A stretch of DNA of 64,000 nucleotides from Caproicibacter sp047833665 (GTDB lineage Bacteria > Bacillota > Clostridia > Oscillospirales > Acutalibacteraceae), in NCBI GenBank assembly GCA_047833665.1, contig CP181261.1, positions 1,178,001-1,242,000 on the forward strand. Direction: 5' to 3'. Position numbers and translations under genes: made by a program. The notes under the pieces are model-generated. The model was not told the DNA's origin. It saw only the letters and a list, made by a program, of their open reading frames with translations, and made no database searches. Each line of letters starts with the position of its first letter. The stretch's first letter is position 1. Below are positions 12,237-20,602 of this stretch, piece after piece.

Positions 12237-12413
12237 ATGGCTGAAATCCGAGTGAAAGAGAATGAGTCTCTGGATAGCGCCCTCAGACGGTTCAAAAAAC
12301 AATGTGCTAGAGCTGGCGTAATTGCGGAAGTTCGCAAAAGAGAAGCTTATGAAAAGCCCTCTGTTAGGCGGAAGAAAAAGTCCGAAGCAGCACGCAAGCG
12401 TAAATTTAGGTAA
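12237..12413 (+). CDS. rpsU: 30S ribosomal protein S21
   Basis: The small basic protein S21 helps mRNA binding and initiation on the 30S subunit. The 58 residues begin MAEIRVKENESLDSALRRFK and end in a Lys/Arg-rich tail (KRKFR), both typical of the family. A GGGAGGG ribosome site lies 8 nt before the ATG. The gene has its own strong promoter and a terminator right after it, so it is transcribed alone. IS481 copy A sits just upstream of the promoter without damaging it. Confidence 0.97.
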   Translation: MAEIRVKENESLDSALRRFKKQCARAGVIAEVRKREAYEKPSVRRKKKSEAARKRKFR

Positions 12414-12441
12414 GATTTGCTTAATGCCAATGGATAGTAAA

Positions 12442-12467
12442 GAAGCGGGCAAAACGCCCGCTTTTTT
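12442..12467 (+). terminator. Intrinsic terminator after rpsU
   Basis: AAGCGGGC pairs with GCCCGCTT around an AAAAC loop, followed by a T-run. Confidence 0.92.
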
Positions 12468-12503
12468 GGACGGCTTTTTAAGTCGTTTACTGGAGGTGCT
12501 TTT

Positions 12504-13025
12504 TTGTCACTGTTTTTGCCGACAGTTTCGGTTGAAAGAGCAACCGATATTACTCCGGAACTAGTCCGTTCCCTGCACGCAAATACAATTCTGCTGGATG
12601 TTGATAATACGCTTGCACTCCATGGATCCCAAACTCCTTTCCCCGGCACAATTGCTTGGGCGCAGAATATGCGGGCAGCAGGCATACGGCTTATATTGGT
12701 GTCAAATAATTTTAAAAAACGAGTGGAACCTTTTGCCGCGAAATATGATTTGCCTTTTTTGGCATTGTCACTTAAACCTTTTCCGGCAGCATATCATCGT
12801 GCTGTTCGGCGTTTGGGTGCGGAACCGGAGGAAGCCGTAGTCGTTGGCGATCAGATTTTTACGGATGTATTCGGTGCAAACTGGGCCGGAATGAAATCTA
12901 TTTTGTTGGTCCCTGTCGGCGAGGAACAATCACTGTCTTTCCGGCTGCGGCGTGCATTGGAAAAACCGATTAGGGAAAAAATCAAAGCAAGTGGCCGCAG
13001 CAGGCAATATAAGAATAAAAGGTGA
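12504..13025 (+). CDS. YqeG-family HAD IIIA phosphatase
   Basis: A 173-residue haloacid-dehalogenase-type phosphatase. The nucleophile motif LDVDNTL is at residues 31-37 (Asp32 nucleophile, Asp34 acid/base). Motif II lies in LILVSNN, and the motif III/IV region is VVVGDQIFTDVFGANWAG. The family resembles mitochondrial PGP phosphatase, but the substrate of bacterial YqeG is not established from sequence. The TTG start has GGAGGT 6 nt upstream. It begins a compact run with aroQ and then efp. The basic C-terminal tail is ordinary for the family. Confidence 0.88.
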   Translation: MSLFLPTVSVERATDITPELVRSLHANTILLDVDNTLALHGSQTPFPGTIAWAQNMRAAGIRLILVSNNFKKRVEPFAAKYDLPFLALSLKPFPAAYHRAVRRLGAEPEEAVVVGDQIFTDVFGANWAGMKSILLVPVGEEQSLSFRLRRALEKPIREKIKASGRSRQYKNKR

Positions 13026-13031
13026 TGCACT

Positions 13032-13469
13032 TTGGGAAAGAAGAAAGTCTTAGTCCTTTTGGGGCCAAATCTCAATATGGTAGGAATCAGAGAAAAGGGC
13101 GTCTACGGCGATGAAACAGCAGAAAGCATCAATCTGCAGATTAAGGAACATGCAAAGCGCTTGGGCTATGACTGCGATATATATCAGTCCAACCACGAAG
13201 GTGACCTGATTGACAAGATTCATGACGCCAGAAATCATTATAACGGTGTCATCATTAATGCGGGAGCGTTGACACATTACAGCTATGCGCTGCGCGATGC
13301 AATAGCAAGCGTTAGAATTCCTTTTATCGAAGTTCACATGAGCAATATTTACTCTCGGGAGGAGTTCCGCCATAAAAGTGTAATTTCTGCTGTTTGTGCT
13401 GGACAAATAGCAGGATTTGGGAAAAATAGCTATTTTTTGGCTCTTTATGCCCTTGATGACTTAATATGA
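13032..13469 (+). CDS. aroQ: Type II 3-dehydroquinate dehydratase
   Basis: This enzyme converts 3-dehydroquinate to 3-dehydroshikimate in the shikimate pathway as a cytoplasmic dodecamer. The 145 residues are full length. LLGPNLNMVGIRE at residues 9-21 contains the conserved Asn, and the catalytic Tyr lies in KGVYGD. INAGALTHYSYALRDA near 75-90 and the IPFIEVHMSNIYSREEFRHKS segment complete the active site. A TTG start 6 nt after the yqeG stop indicates one operon. The rest of the aro pathway is not in this window. Confidence 0.95.
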   Translation: MGKKKVLVLLGPNLNMVGIREKGVYGDETAESINLQIKEHAKRLGYDCDIYQSNHEGDLIDKIHDARNHYNGVIINAGALTHYSYALRDAIASVRIPFIEVHMSNIYSREEFRHKSVISAVCAGQIAGFGKNSYFLALYALDDLI

Positions 13470-13577
13470 CAGCTCTTTTTATTTTTTACATGTAATTTTG
13501 TGAAAATTCGCTTGAAAAAGCGGGTTAAATATTATAAACTATTTTAATAGGAAAAAAGTAAACGGAGGATAAGACCA

Positions 13578-14135
13578 ATGATATCAGCAGGTGATTTTAG
13601 GAACGGCGCGACGTTTGAAATGGATGGAAATGTTTATTCTATTATTGAATTTCAACATGTTAAGCCGGGCAAGGGTGCGGCATTTGTTCGCACTAAAATT
13701 CGCAATGTGATTTCTGGAGCAGTGACGGAACGCACGTTCAATCCTAATGATAAATTCCCAACAGCGTTTATTGAGCGTAAAGATATGCAGTACCTTTATA
13801 ATGATGGTGATCTGTACTATTTTATGGACCCCGAATCCTTTGAACAGATCCCGATTAGTGCCTCAGTTTTGGGGGATAATTTTAAATTTGTAAAAGAAAA
13901 TATGGAGTGTAAGGTTCTTTCTTATAAAGGAAATGTTTTTGGTGTTGAACCGCCGAATTTTGTCGAACTCGAAGTCATTAAAACAGAACCGGGCTTTAAG
14001 GGAGACACAGCTACGAACGCAACAAAACCTGCTACGGTGGAAACTGGTGCTGAGATCAAAGTGCCGCTTTTTATCAATGAAGGCGAAAAAATCCGCATCG
14101 ATACCCGCACCGGTGAATATATGGAGCGTGCTTGA
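13578..14135 (+). CDS. efp: Elongation factor P
   Basis: EF-P rescues ribosomes stalled at consecutive prolines. The 185 residues form the usual KOW-like N-terminal domain plus two OB folds. The loop that carries the modifiable residue reads KPGKGAAFVR, with Lys32 at the tip. The C-terminal signature IRIDTRTGEYMERA is intact. An AACGGAGG ribosome site precedes the ATG. aroQ-efp adjacency is common in Firmicutes; about 110 A/T-rich nt separate them here, so efp may also have its own promoter. Confidence 0.96.
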   Translation: MISAGDFRNGATFEMDGNVYSIIEFQHVKPGKGAAFVRTKIRNVISGAVTERTFNPNDKFPTAFIERKDMQYLYNDGDLYYFMDPESFEQIPISASVLGDNFKFVKENMECKVLSYKGNVFGVEPPNFVELEVIKTEPGFKGDTATNATKPATVETGAEIKVPLFINEGEKIRIDTRTGEYMERA

Positions 14136-14183
14136 CGGATACTATTATTAAAGATGGCGGAAAAATTTAAAGGGGGCACTGCT

Positions 14184-14645
14184 ATGAAAAATACGGAACG
14201 CGTATCCTATATTAGAGGTTTGGCAGAGGGTCTAGAACTGGATGAAAATAAAAAAGAAGTCAAAGTGCTCAATGCGATGATTGATCTTCTGGACGACATG
14301 GCTCTGACCATGACGGAACTGGAGGACAATATGAACTATGTGGAAGATCGTCTGGATGCTATTGATGAGGATTTAAGATTCCTTGAAGATAATTTCTACG
14401 ATGATCTGGATGAAGAAGATGATATGATGGACGATGAGGACACTGTCGATGATGATGGCATTGATGAAGCCGAGTGCTATTACGAGGTAACTTGTCCGAA
14501 TTGCCATGAAACAGTTTGTCTATCTGAAAGTCTGGCAGAGGCTGGACAGATTGATTGCCCTAACTGTGGGGAAACACTGGAATTCGATCTTGCCGATGCA
14601 GCAGATGCCCCCTGTGCATGTGAGTCTTGCTCTAACGAGGAATAA
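14184..14645 (+). CDS. Acidic zinc-ribbon protein (CD1247-type N-terminal domain)
   Basis: The 153-residue protein has an N-terminal helical region (MKNTERVSYIRGLAEGLEL onward) resembling the clostridial family named after CD1247. A very acidic coiled region follows (residues ~60-105, with runs of Asp/Glu). The C-terminal zinc ribbon has Cys pairs CPNC and CPNC, and a CACESC tail adds three more Cys. The ATG has AAAGGGGG upstream, and the frame continues 10 codons further without a better site. It follows efp by about 50 nt. Function unknown; the recurrent position next to efp suggests a translation-linked role, but that is inference. Confidence 0.75.
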   Translation: MKNTERVSYIRGLAEGLELDENKKEVKVLNAMIDLLDDMALTMTELEDNMNYVEDRLDAIDEDLRFLEDNFYDDLDEEDDMMDDEDTVDDDGIDEAECYYEVTCPNCHETVCLSESLAEAGQIDCPNCGETLEFDLADAADAPCACESCSNEE

Positions 14646-14710
14646 GGGCCTTTTGCCTGTAACAGGCGGAACCAAGCAACATCGACTTAATATTCCTAGT
14701 ATTGTATATT

Positions 14711-14742
14711 AAAAGGAGCAGCTTAACGCTGCTCCTTTTGCT
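14711..14742. terminator. Bidirectional terminator after the efp cluster
   Basis: A perfect 12-bp stem (AAAAGGAGCAGC with GCTGCTCCTTTT) with a 5-nt loop. The ISL3 element begins 3 nt past the stem, so the T-tract is now split. Before insertion it could also serve the convergent CoA-transferase gene. Confidence 0.85.
14735..14742 (+). repeat. Left 8-bp target duplication of ISL3 copy 1
   Basis: CTTTTGCT, repeated exactly at 16125-16132. It overlaps the 3' arm and T-tract of the terminator. Confidence 0.9.
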
Positions 14743-16124
14743 GGCTCTATAATAAATGTTGGGGTGTAACGAATAGAGCCTGAGAAAAAGAGTAAAAAAA
14801 AGTCGAGCATATTCGATGAAAAACCTTTAAAATGGAGATTACCACACCACCATTTGGGAGGTCATCGATATGCTCTGTACTCATTCTATCGAAAAATTGC
14901 TTGGATTAAAAGGGGTAATCGTAAAAAATGTGAGGCAATTGCCTGATAAAACGGAAATTTTTATTGAGTTACCGAGAAAACCGCATGTTTGCCCCTGTTG
15001 TGGCCATCAAACCAGCTACGTTCATGATTACCGTTGTCAAACAGTAAAAGACATTCCCGCTTTTGGCAAACATACCTCCCTGATTCTACGAAAGCGCCGA
15101 TATCGCTGCCATTCTTGTGGAAAGCGTTTCTTTGAAGATAACTCGTTTTTGCCTAGATATCATCGCATGACAAACCGTTTAGCCTCATATATCATTTCAA
15201 AGCTTTCCGACGTGCGTTCTTTTACCAGTGTAGCACGTGAAGTAAATCTTTCGGTTGCAACTATTATCCGGATTTTTGATTGTATCAACTATGGTAAACC
15301 GCAGAAATTACCCGAAGTTGTATCGATTGATGAGTTTAAAGGCAATACAAGCGGCGAGAAATATCAGTGCATTCTGACCGATCCGGTCCGTCACCGAATC
15401 CTTGATATTCTTCCTGCTCGTTACAACCACAAACTGACAGAATATTTCGGCCAGCTTGACCGTTCTCAAACCAAACATTTTGTCAGCGATATGTGGAGTA
15501 CATATGCTAGTATTGCTCAAACATATTTTAAAGATTCCAATTATGTCATTGACAAATATCATTACATTCGCCAAGTATTTTGGGCCTTTGAAGCCGTTCG
15601 CAAGGAAGAACAGAAAAAATTCAGTAAAACCCGAAGAATTTATTTTAAACGCTCCCGAATCTTACTGAACAAGCGATATCAATTTCTCACTCCGGAGCAA
15701 AAGCAACAGGTCGATCTTATGCTCTATGCCAGTAACCGTCTGCTGACAGCCTACTCTCTGAAAGAACAGTTTTTCAAAGTCCTTGAATCTTCTGACAGCG
15801 TGTCCGCACGGACAGCGCTATCCCATTGGATTATGGCCGCACAAAACAGTGAACTTTCAAGATTTGTTGCTTGTGGAAATACCATGGTCCGCTGGTCAAA
15901 AGGTATTCTAAATTCGTTTGATTGTCCTTACACCAATGGTTTTACCGAAGGGGTTAACAACAAGATTAAGGTACTCAAACGCAATGCCTACGGTTATCGT
16001 AATTTTCGTCGCTTCCGCAATCGTATTCTTCACATGTTCCATCATTCAACGGAAAATGGAGCAGCTTAACGCCGCTCCATCCCGTGTTTCCATTTTGGGT
16101 TACCCCAACTATTGACATAGAGCC
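14743..16124 (+). mobile_element. ISL3-family insertion sequence, copy 1
   Basis: A 1,382-bp element with imperfect inverted ends, GGCTCTATAATAAATGTTGGGG on the left and the inverse of GGCTCTATGTCAATAGTTGGGG on the right. It has one transposase gene and an exact 8-bp target duplication (CTTTTGCT), as expected for ISL3. The intact duplication means the copy arrived in one piece and has not recombined since. Confidence 0.95.
14870..16069 (+). CDS. ISL3-family transposase (copy 1)
   Basis: The 399-residue transposase has the ISL3 layout. An N-terminal zinc finger (CPCCGHQTSYVHDYRC) is followed by a second Cys pair region CHSCGKRFFE and helix-turn-helix sequence (REVNLSVATIIRIFD). The DDE core has Asp in VSIDEFKGN, Asp in HFVSDMWSTY and Glu in TNGFTEGVNNKIK. 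It looks intact. The copy at 24418 differs at a few percent of positions, spread along the gene. Confidence 0.94.
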   Translation: MLCTHSIEKLLGLKGVIVKNVRQLPDKTEIFIELPRKPHVCPCCGHQTSYVHDYRCQTVKDIPAFGKHTSLILRKRRYRCHSCGKRFFEDNSFLPRYHRMTNRLASYIISKLSDVRSFTSVAREVNLSVATIIRIFDCINYGKPQKLPEVVSIDEFKGNTSGEKYQCILTDPVRHRILDILPARYNHKLTEYFGQLDRSQTKHFVSDMWSTYASIAQTYFKDSNYVIDKYHYIRQVFWAFEAVRKEEQKKFSKTRRIYFKRSRILLNKRYQFLTPEQKQQVDLMLYASNRLLTAYSLKEQFFKVLESSDSVSARTALSHWIMAAQNSELSRFVACGNTMVRWSKGILNSFDCPYTNGFTEGVNNKIKVLKRNAYGYRNFRRFRNRILHMFHHSTENGAA

Positions 16125-16132
16125 CTTTTGCT
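16125..16132 (+). repeat. Right 8-bp target duplication of ISL3 copy 1
   Basis: CTTTTGCT, matching 14735-14742. Confidence 0.9.
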
Positions 16133-16159
16133 TTCATATTACGCTGTATTATACGAGTC

Positions 16160-17719
16160 TTACTTTTTAAGTCCCATCTTTTCATCCATGAAGATGCGCT
16201 CATCCATTAAATGAAAATCCGGAGCGATCAATGGGCGAACCGGCATAAGAGAAAGAATATCTTTTTCCACATCAATTCCGGGGGCGGCTTCACATAGCAT
16301 CAGGCCGTCTTTTGTCAGGCGGAAAACAGCGCGCTCCGTGATAAACATAACGGGCTGTTCATTTGCAATGGCCGTTTTTGCACTGAATGTTATTTGCTCG
16401 ACCTGTTCGCAGAATTTTTTATTTTTTCCTTCGTTTATGATTTTTAGTTTGCCATTTCCAATTTCAGTTTTAAGTCCTCCAGCTGTAAAAGTTCCGCAAA
16501 AATATACTTTTTTCGCGTTTTGCGTAATATCGATGAACCCTCCGCATCCGGGCAGTCTGTCACCAAATTTTGATACATTGACATTACCTTCGCTGTCTGC
16601 CTGTGCAAATCCGACAAACGCTTGATCCAATCCGCCGCCGTCGTAGAAATCGAACATGGAGGGCATGGAAATGATACAGGCGGGATTCAAACTCTCACCA
16701 AAATCCAATCCGCTTTGCGGACTTCCGCCGAATATTCCGGATTCCACGGTGAGCGTAAATTTGTCGCTAATTCCTTCTTCAGTTGTTACAGAAGATATGT
16801 ATTCCGGGATGCCGACTCCTAAGTTGACAGTGCTGCCGTTTTCCAGTTCCATTGCAGCACGGCGTGCGATTACTTTTTTGTTGCCGAGGGGTGCCGGTGT
16901 AAATTCCGCTAAACTCATTCGGTGTTCCCCTGAAAAACCCGGGTTATAATCAGTTCCAAAGTTTTGTGCACAATATTTTATATCGCTTGCAACCACAACA
17001 TAATCAACCAGCACGCTTGGGATTTCCACTTTTTGCGGGTCAAGAGAACCGGACTGTACCACACGCTGAACCTGAACGAAAACTTTACCGCCGGAATTAT
17101 GGCAAGCCTGCGCCATGGCAAGTGCTTCAGCCTTAGTTCCCTCTTTTTCAAAGGAGATATTTCCATCCTCATCCGCATAGGTACCGCCAATGATGACGTA
17201 GTCGAGAGGAATGCTCTTATAAAATAGATACTCCTTACCGTCTATCTCCAAAAGCTTAACTAAGTCTTCTTCTTTCTGAGTGATTTCGTTCATTTTACCG
17301 CCGCAAATGCGCGGATCTACAAAAGTCCCCAGCCCTACCCGAGTCAATTCGCCGGGTTGATGGGCGGCCGTAGTGCGCAGCAGATGCGCCATAACGCCTT
17401 GCGGAAAATCGTAGGCAATTACCTTGTTTTTCACAACAAGTTCGCCGAGTTTTCGTGCCATGCCATAATGCCCGCCAATAATACGACGAATCATATGCTC
17501 ATGGGCCAGATGCTGAAGACCACGTTTATCGTTGTCTCCCTGTGCGGCACAAAATACGAGGGTTAAGTTGTTCGGTTCGCCGGTTGCAAGAAATCGTTTT
17601 TCCAGTTCCATGGCGATTTCCTCAGCAAAGCCGGTTCCCATAAATCCATTGGATCCAAAAGTTACTCCATTAGGTACCATATATGCAGCTTCTTTTGCGG
17701 TGATAAATTTAACACCCAT
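16160..17719 (-). CDS. Acyl-CoA:acetate/propionate CoA-transferase (Pct/YdiF type)
   Basis: This class I CoA-transferase moves CoA between short-chain acids such as acetate, propionate, lactate or butyrate. The 519 residues fuse alpha and beta halves in one chain, as in propionate CoA-transferase. The N-terminal half has FGSNGFMGTG near residues 21-30. The catalytic Glu is likely Glu326 in TVESGIFGG, which forms the glutamyl-CoA intermediate. The later GCGGFIDITQ segment is also typical. It is transcribed alone from a promoter at 17761-17790. In an anaerobic fermenter this suggests acid-CoA exchange in short-chain acid formation, but the substrate cannot be read from sequence. Confidence 0.88.
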   Translation of the reverse strand: MGVKFITAKEAAYMVPNGVTFGSNGFMGTGFAEEIAMELEKRFLATGEPNNLTLVFCAAQGDNDKRGLQHLAHEHMIRRIIGGHYGMARKLGELVVKNKVIAYDFPQGVMAHLLRTTAAHQPGELTRVGLGTFVDPRICGGKMNEITQKEEDLVKLLEIDGKEYLFYKSIPLDYVIIGGTYADEDGNISFEKEGTKAEALAMAQACHNSGGKVFVQVQRVVQSGSLDPQKVEIPSVLVDYVVVASDIKYCAQNFGTDYNPGFSGEHRMSLAEFTPAPLGNKKVIARRAAMELENGSTVNLGVGIPEYISSVTTEEGISDKFTLTVESGIFGGSPQSGLDFGESLNPACIISMPSMFDFYDGGGLDQAFVGFAQADSEGNVNVSKFGDRLPGCGGFIDITQNAKKVYFCGTFTAGGLKTEIGNGKLKIINEGKNKKFCEQVEQITFSAKTAIANEQPVMFITERAVFRLTKDGLMLCEAAPGIDVEKDILSLMPVRPLIAPDFHLMDERIFMDEKMGLKK

Positions 17720-17760
17720 ATTGTAAAATTCCCTCCTACCGGTGGCGTTTAATTGTTAAT

Positions 17761-17790
17761 ATTATAACATGCACAGTTTATAAAGTTCAA
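17761..17790 (-). promoter_or_regulatory. Promoter of the CoA-transferase gene
   Basis: On the minus strand, TTGAAC and TATAAT are 18 nt apart, about 40 nt before the start codon. A GGAGGG ribosome site follows. Confidence 0.6.
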
Positions 17791-17858
17791 GGATATTCAA
17801 TAAATATGAAAAATTATATTTCTTATTTCTTATTTCTTAAAATAACAGCATCCTTGCC

Positions 17859-17887
17859 TTGACAGGACTATGACAAAAAAATATAAT
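17859..17887 (+). promoter_or_regulatory. Promoter of the GH25 lysozyme gene
   Basis: Perfect TTGACA and TATAAT with a 17-nt A-rich spacer, about 80 nt before the GTG start. Confidence 0.8.
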
Positions 17888-17967
17888 ATTATACAATAAG
17901 CTCGGATTAAATTACCATCCAAGAGACGACATGCAAAAAACAACCACATAGAGGAAATGGAGGAACT

Positions 17968-20010
17968 GTGTTGAAAAAAAGAATTCTTGCTCTAATCCTG
18001 ATCGTGTCGGGAATCATGTTTCTGACTACCCCGACTTTGGCAGCCGATGACAGTTTAGGCGGTTTTACTCTCAGCGAATCCTCGATTGGAGTAAGAGTAG
18101 GTGACTACACAAGACTTTATGCTTATTTTGGATCGTCAGTTGATACAGATGTAACGTGGTCTTCTCAGGATGAAACGATTGCAACTGTGGACAGCGGCGG
18201 CATGGTGACGGGCAAAAAAATTGGACAAACGATTGTCACAGCACAATCAGGCGCATACAAAGCATCCTGCGTCGTCAATGTCGCTTATAAGGGTATTGAT
18301 GTTTCCAGTTGGCAAGGTTCCATCGATTGGAAGGCCGTTAAAAATTCCGGCGTCGATTTTGCCATGATTCGGACCGGGTATGGGCACGAAAACTGGTCCA
18401 AACAAACAGATGCTTATTTTGAAACCAATTACAATAATGCCAAGGCAAACGGAATTAAAGTCGGCGCATACCATTACAGTTATGCCACCACTGTTGAAAT
18501 GGCGGAGGCCGAGGCAGAATTTTGTCTGCATATTCTAAACGGCAGAGAACTTGATTATCCTGTTGCTTATGATGTTGAGGATAAATCTCAATGGGGATTG
18601 TCGGCGGACACTCTCGGGCAAATTGTGGAAGCTTTTTGCAGCAGGATTGAAGCAGCCGGTTATAAGGCCATGGTATATAGCTATTATAATTTTTATAACT
18701 CAAAATTGACCAGCCCACTGGTTGCCAAGTATGATACATGGATTGCACATACCGGTGTGGACAGAACTCCATTCAGTCATTACACTATGTGGCAATATGG
18801 TCAGCGTTCTGTTTCTGGCGTCAGCGGACCTTGTGATGTTGATTACAGCTTTTATGACTATTCATCATCCGGCGATGGGAATAGCAGTGATGACGATAGC
18901 GAGGTGATATTCCCGGAAACGGGAGAGCAGATTTTTATTTGCGACACTACCGGAACTTATACTTTTGGTACAAACAAGACTTATTATTACAAAATTACCA
19001 CCAATGATACCTTTACGCCTACAGCATCATCGTCCAATCCCGATGCTGTCAGTGTATCTTACGCGAGGCGGCTGACGGATGGATTCCTCTTTAAACTTAC
19101 AAATAATGGGCCGGGCAAGGCAGTGATAACAACAACGGCAGGAAACGGAACCAGCGTTTCTTTCACTGCAATTGGTTCCAACTCCGGTAACACGTCTTCT
19201 CCATCACAGGATAACGATGATAAAACAATGGAAGATACTGACGAAAAAAATTCCAATCAGACGCTGAGATGTGATACAACGCTGCCTTATACGTTTGGTT
19301 CTAATAATACGTATATTTACAAGGTGTATACCACAAGCGCAACCCCTCCCACGGCTGTTTCATCCAATCCATCTGCAGTGACTGTTTCTTATTATGGAAA
19401 AACTTCTGATGGATATTTGTTCCGCATAACGAATGTGGGAACGGGTGCAGCACTGATTACCACTACGGATGCAAGCGGAGCTTCTGTCTCTTTTACAGCT
19501 AATGGAACACTGCAGACGACTTCGGGAACTTTGAAATGCGATACAACATTACCGTATACATTCGGCTCCAACAACTCCTATATTTACAAGGTGTATACCA
19601 CAAGCACAACCCCTCCCACGGCTGTTTCATCCAATCCATCTGCAGTGACTGTTTCTTATTATGGAAAAACCTCTGATGGATATTTGTTCCGCATAATGAA
19701 TGCAGGAACAGGCGCGGCGGTTATTACTACTACGGATGTCAGCGGAGCATCGGCTTCCTTTACGGCAATCGGAACTCTTTCCGGCCAGTCTTCATCCGAT
19801 ATTCAATCCGATACACCATACTTATTTTCTATGAAGAAAGATAAAACATATATGTTTAAATTTACTCCGCCATCCGGAACTTCCACACTTCACTTCACCA
19901 CCGGAAACGGCTCGATTATTCAATCTGTTTTAGTTATGAAAAAAGATGGAAGTTATTTTTACAAGATTAAAGCAGTGGGATATCGGGCAGGCAGGCGTCT
20001 ATGGGACTGA
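17968..20010 (+). CDS. Secreted GH25 lysozyme with Ig-like domain and C-terminal repeats
   Basis: A secreted muramidase-like cell-wall hydrolase of 680 residues. A signal peptide (residues 1-25, ending TLA-AD) is followed by a bacterial Ig-like (BIG2) domain at ~30-95. The GH25 catalytic domain at ~97-295 begins KGIDVSSWQG, with the YDVED acidic motif near residue 200. After a Ser/Asp-rich linker come three ~80-residue repeats (CDTT-YTFG-YKV...) and a fourth divergent one. The second and third repeats are nearly identical in DNA. The GTG start has GGAGGA upstream. The fourth repeat ends in an odd tail (GYRAGRRLWD). A second frame continues plausibly to 20056, suggesting a frameshift near 19980. 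Confidence 0.88.
   Translation: MLKKRILALILIVSGIMFLTTPTLAADDSLGGFTLSESSIGVRVGDYTRLYAYFGSSVDTDVTWSSQDETIATVDSGGMVTGKKIGQTIVTAQSGAYKASCVVNVAYKGIDVSSWQGSIDWKAVKNSGVDFAMIRTGYGHENWSKQTDAYFETNYNNAKANGIKVGAYHYSYATTVEMAEAEAEFCLHILNGRELDYPVAYDVEDKSQWGLSADTLGQIVEAFCSRIEAAGYKAMVYSYYNFYNSKLTSPLVAKYDTWIAHTGVDRTPFSHYTMWQYGQRSVSGVSGPCDVDYSFYDYSSSGDGNSSDDDSEVIFPETGEQIFICDTTGTYTFGTNKTYYYKITTNDTFTPTASSSNPDAVSVSYARRLTDGFLFKLTNNGPGKAVITTTAGNGTSVSFTAIGSNSGNTSSPSQDNDDKTMEDTDEKNSNQTLRCDTTLPYTFGSNNTYIYKVYTTSATPPTAVSSNPSAVTVSYYGKTSDGYLFRITNVGTGAALITTTDASGASVSFTANGTLQTTSGTLKCDTTLPYTFGSNNSYIYKVYTTSTTPPTAVSSNPSAVTVSYYGKTSDGYLFRIMNAGTGAAVITTTDVSGASASFTAIGTLSGQSSSDIQSDTPYLFSMKKDKTYMFKFTPPSGTSTLHFTTGNGSIIQSVLVMKKDGSYFYKIKAVGYRAGRRLWD
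19320..19703 (+). repeat. Tandem near-identical repeats in the lysozyme gene
   Basis: A ~110-nt block starting AAGGTGTATACCACAAGC at about 19320 recurs at about 19590 with only a few changes. The 270-nt period equals one protein repeat, so the segment probably arose by recent duplication. Confidence 0.85.
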
Positions 20011-20078
20011 AGCCGGCAAATCACCGCAACGCTTGTGCATTGTTACAGTTTACTAAATCTTTATCAATCATAATCCGA

Positions 20079-20120
20079 GACCTGCACAATTTGGAAATTG
20101 TGCAGGTCTTTTTTTATTTT
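20079..20120 (+). terminator. Intrinsic terminator after the lysozyme gene
   Basis: ACCTGCACAATTT pairs with AAATTGTGCAGGT, followed by a long T-run. Its position fits the shifted lysozyme frame ending at 20056. Confidence 0.92.
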
Positions 20121-20130
20121 AAGTTTAGTT

Positions 20131-20146
20131 TGTTGTAATTACAACA
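20131..20146. promoter_or_regulatory. 16-bp perfect palindrome, candidate operator for rubredoxin-hcp
   Basis: TGTTGTAATTACAACA is fully symmetric and lies 6 nt before a TTGACT that could be a -35 box. A dimeric regulator is likely. The hcp genes of anaerobes are often under redox or nitrosative-stress control (HcpR, NsrR or Rex types), but the exact sequence does not identify which. Confidence 0.5.
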
Positions 20147-20158
20147 GAATAATTGACT

Positions 20159-20415
20159 GAAAAATCGTAAACTAAATACATCCGGTCAACGGGGTCATAA
20201 GATACTCCACAGCAGGGATGGGTAATAATAAGAAATATTGGGAATAATCAAATCGAAACCGATTTTTGAACGAGCAATGCAGTGGTGATTCAGTTTTAAC
20301 CAGTCGAGGCGAGATTTCAGAGTACCAGTTGACCGTGTTGCTGGCGGCACGATTATTAGTGTTAGCAGTCCACCGCATTTACTCTGACAACCTGCAAATT
20401 TTAGGAGGAAATCAA
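20159..20415 (+). other. Leader region of rubredoxin-hcp, no gene recognised
   Basis: About 250 nt between the candidate operator/promoter and the rubredoxin start. Frames here have no family resemblance and no ribosome sites of note. A long untranslated leader is possible, but I see no known riboswitch in it. Confidence 0.4.
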
Positions 20416-20580
20416 ATGAAAAAGTACAGATGTATTCCTTGTGGTTATATCTATGATCCTGCACTTGGTGACCCGGACAACGGTATTGCTCCCGGTACAG
20501 CCTTTGAGGATCTACCAGATGATTGGCAGTGTCCCATTTGTTTTGTGGGAAAAGAAGATTTTGAACCAATTGATAATTGA
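20416..20580 (+). CDS. Rubredoxin
   Basis: This small one-iron electron carrier is 54 residues, the standard size. Two knuckles bind Fe: CIPCGY near residue 6 and CPICFV near residue 39. The core YDPALGDPDNGIAPGTAFEDLPDDW is textbook rubredoxin. The ATG has TTAGGAGG upstream; the frame is open 50 codons earlier, but that part has no rubredoxin similarity. It is followed by hcp after 22 nt, so the two are almost surely cotranscribed and rubredoxin may be an electron donor to Hcp or another stress reductase. Confidence 0.96.
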   Translation: MKKYRCIPCGYIYDPALGDPDNGIAPGTAFEDLPDDWQCPICFVGKEDFEPIDN

Positions 20581-20602
20581 AAATTTACAGGAGGAATAAA
20601 GT

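Noticed and set aside
20266..20415. Fifty-codon N-terminal extension of rubredoxin
   Set aside because: No similarity to rubredoxins and no suitable ribosome site; TTAGGAGG just before 20416 fixes the start.
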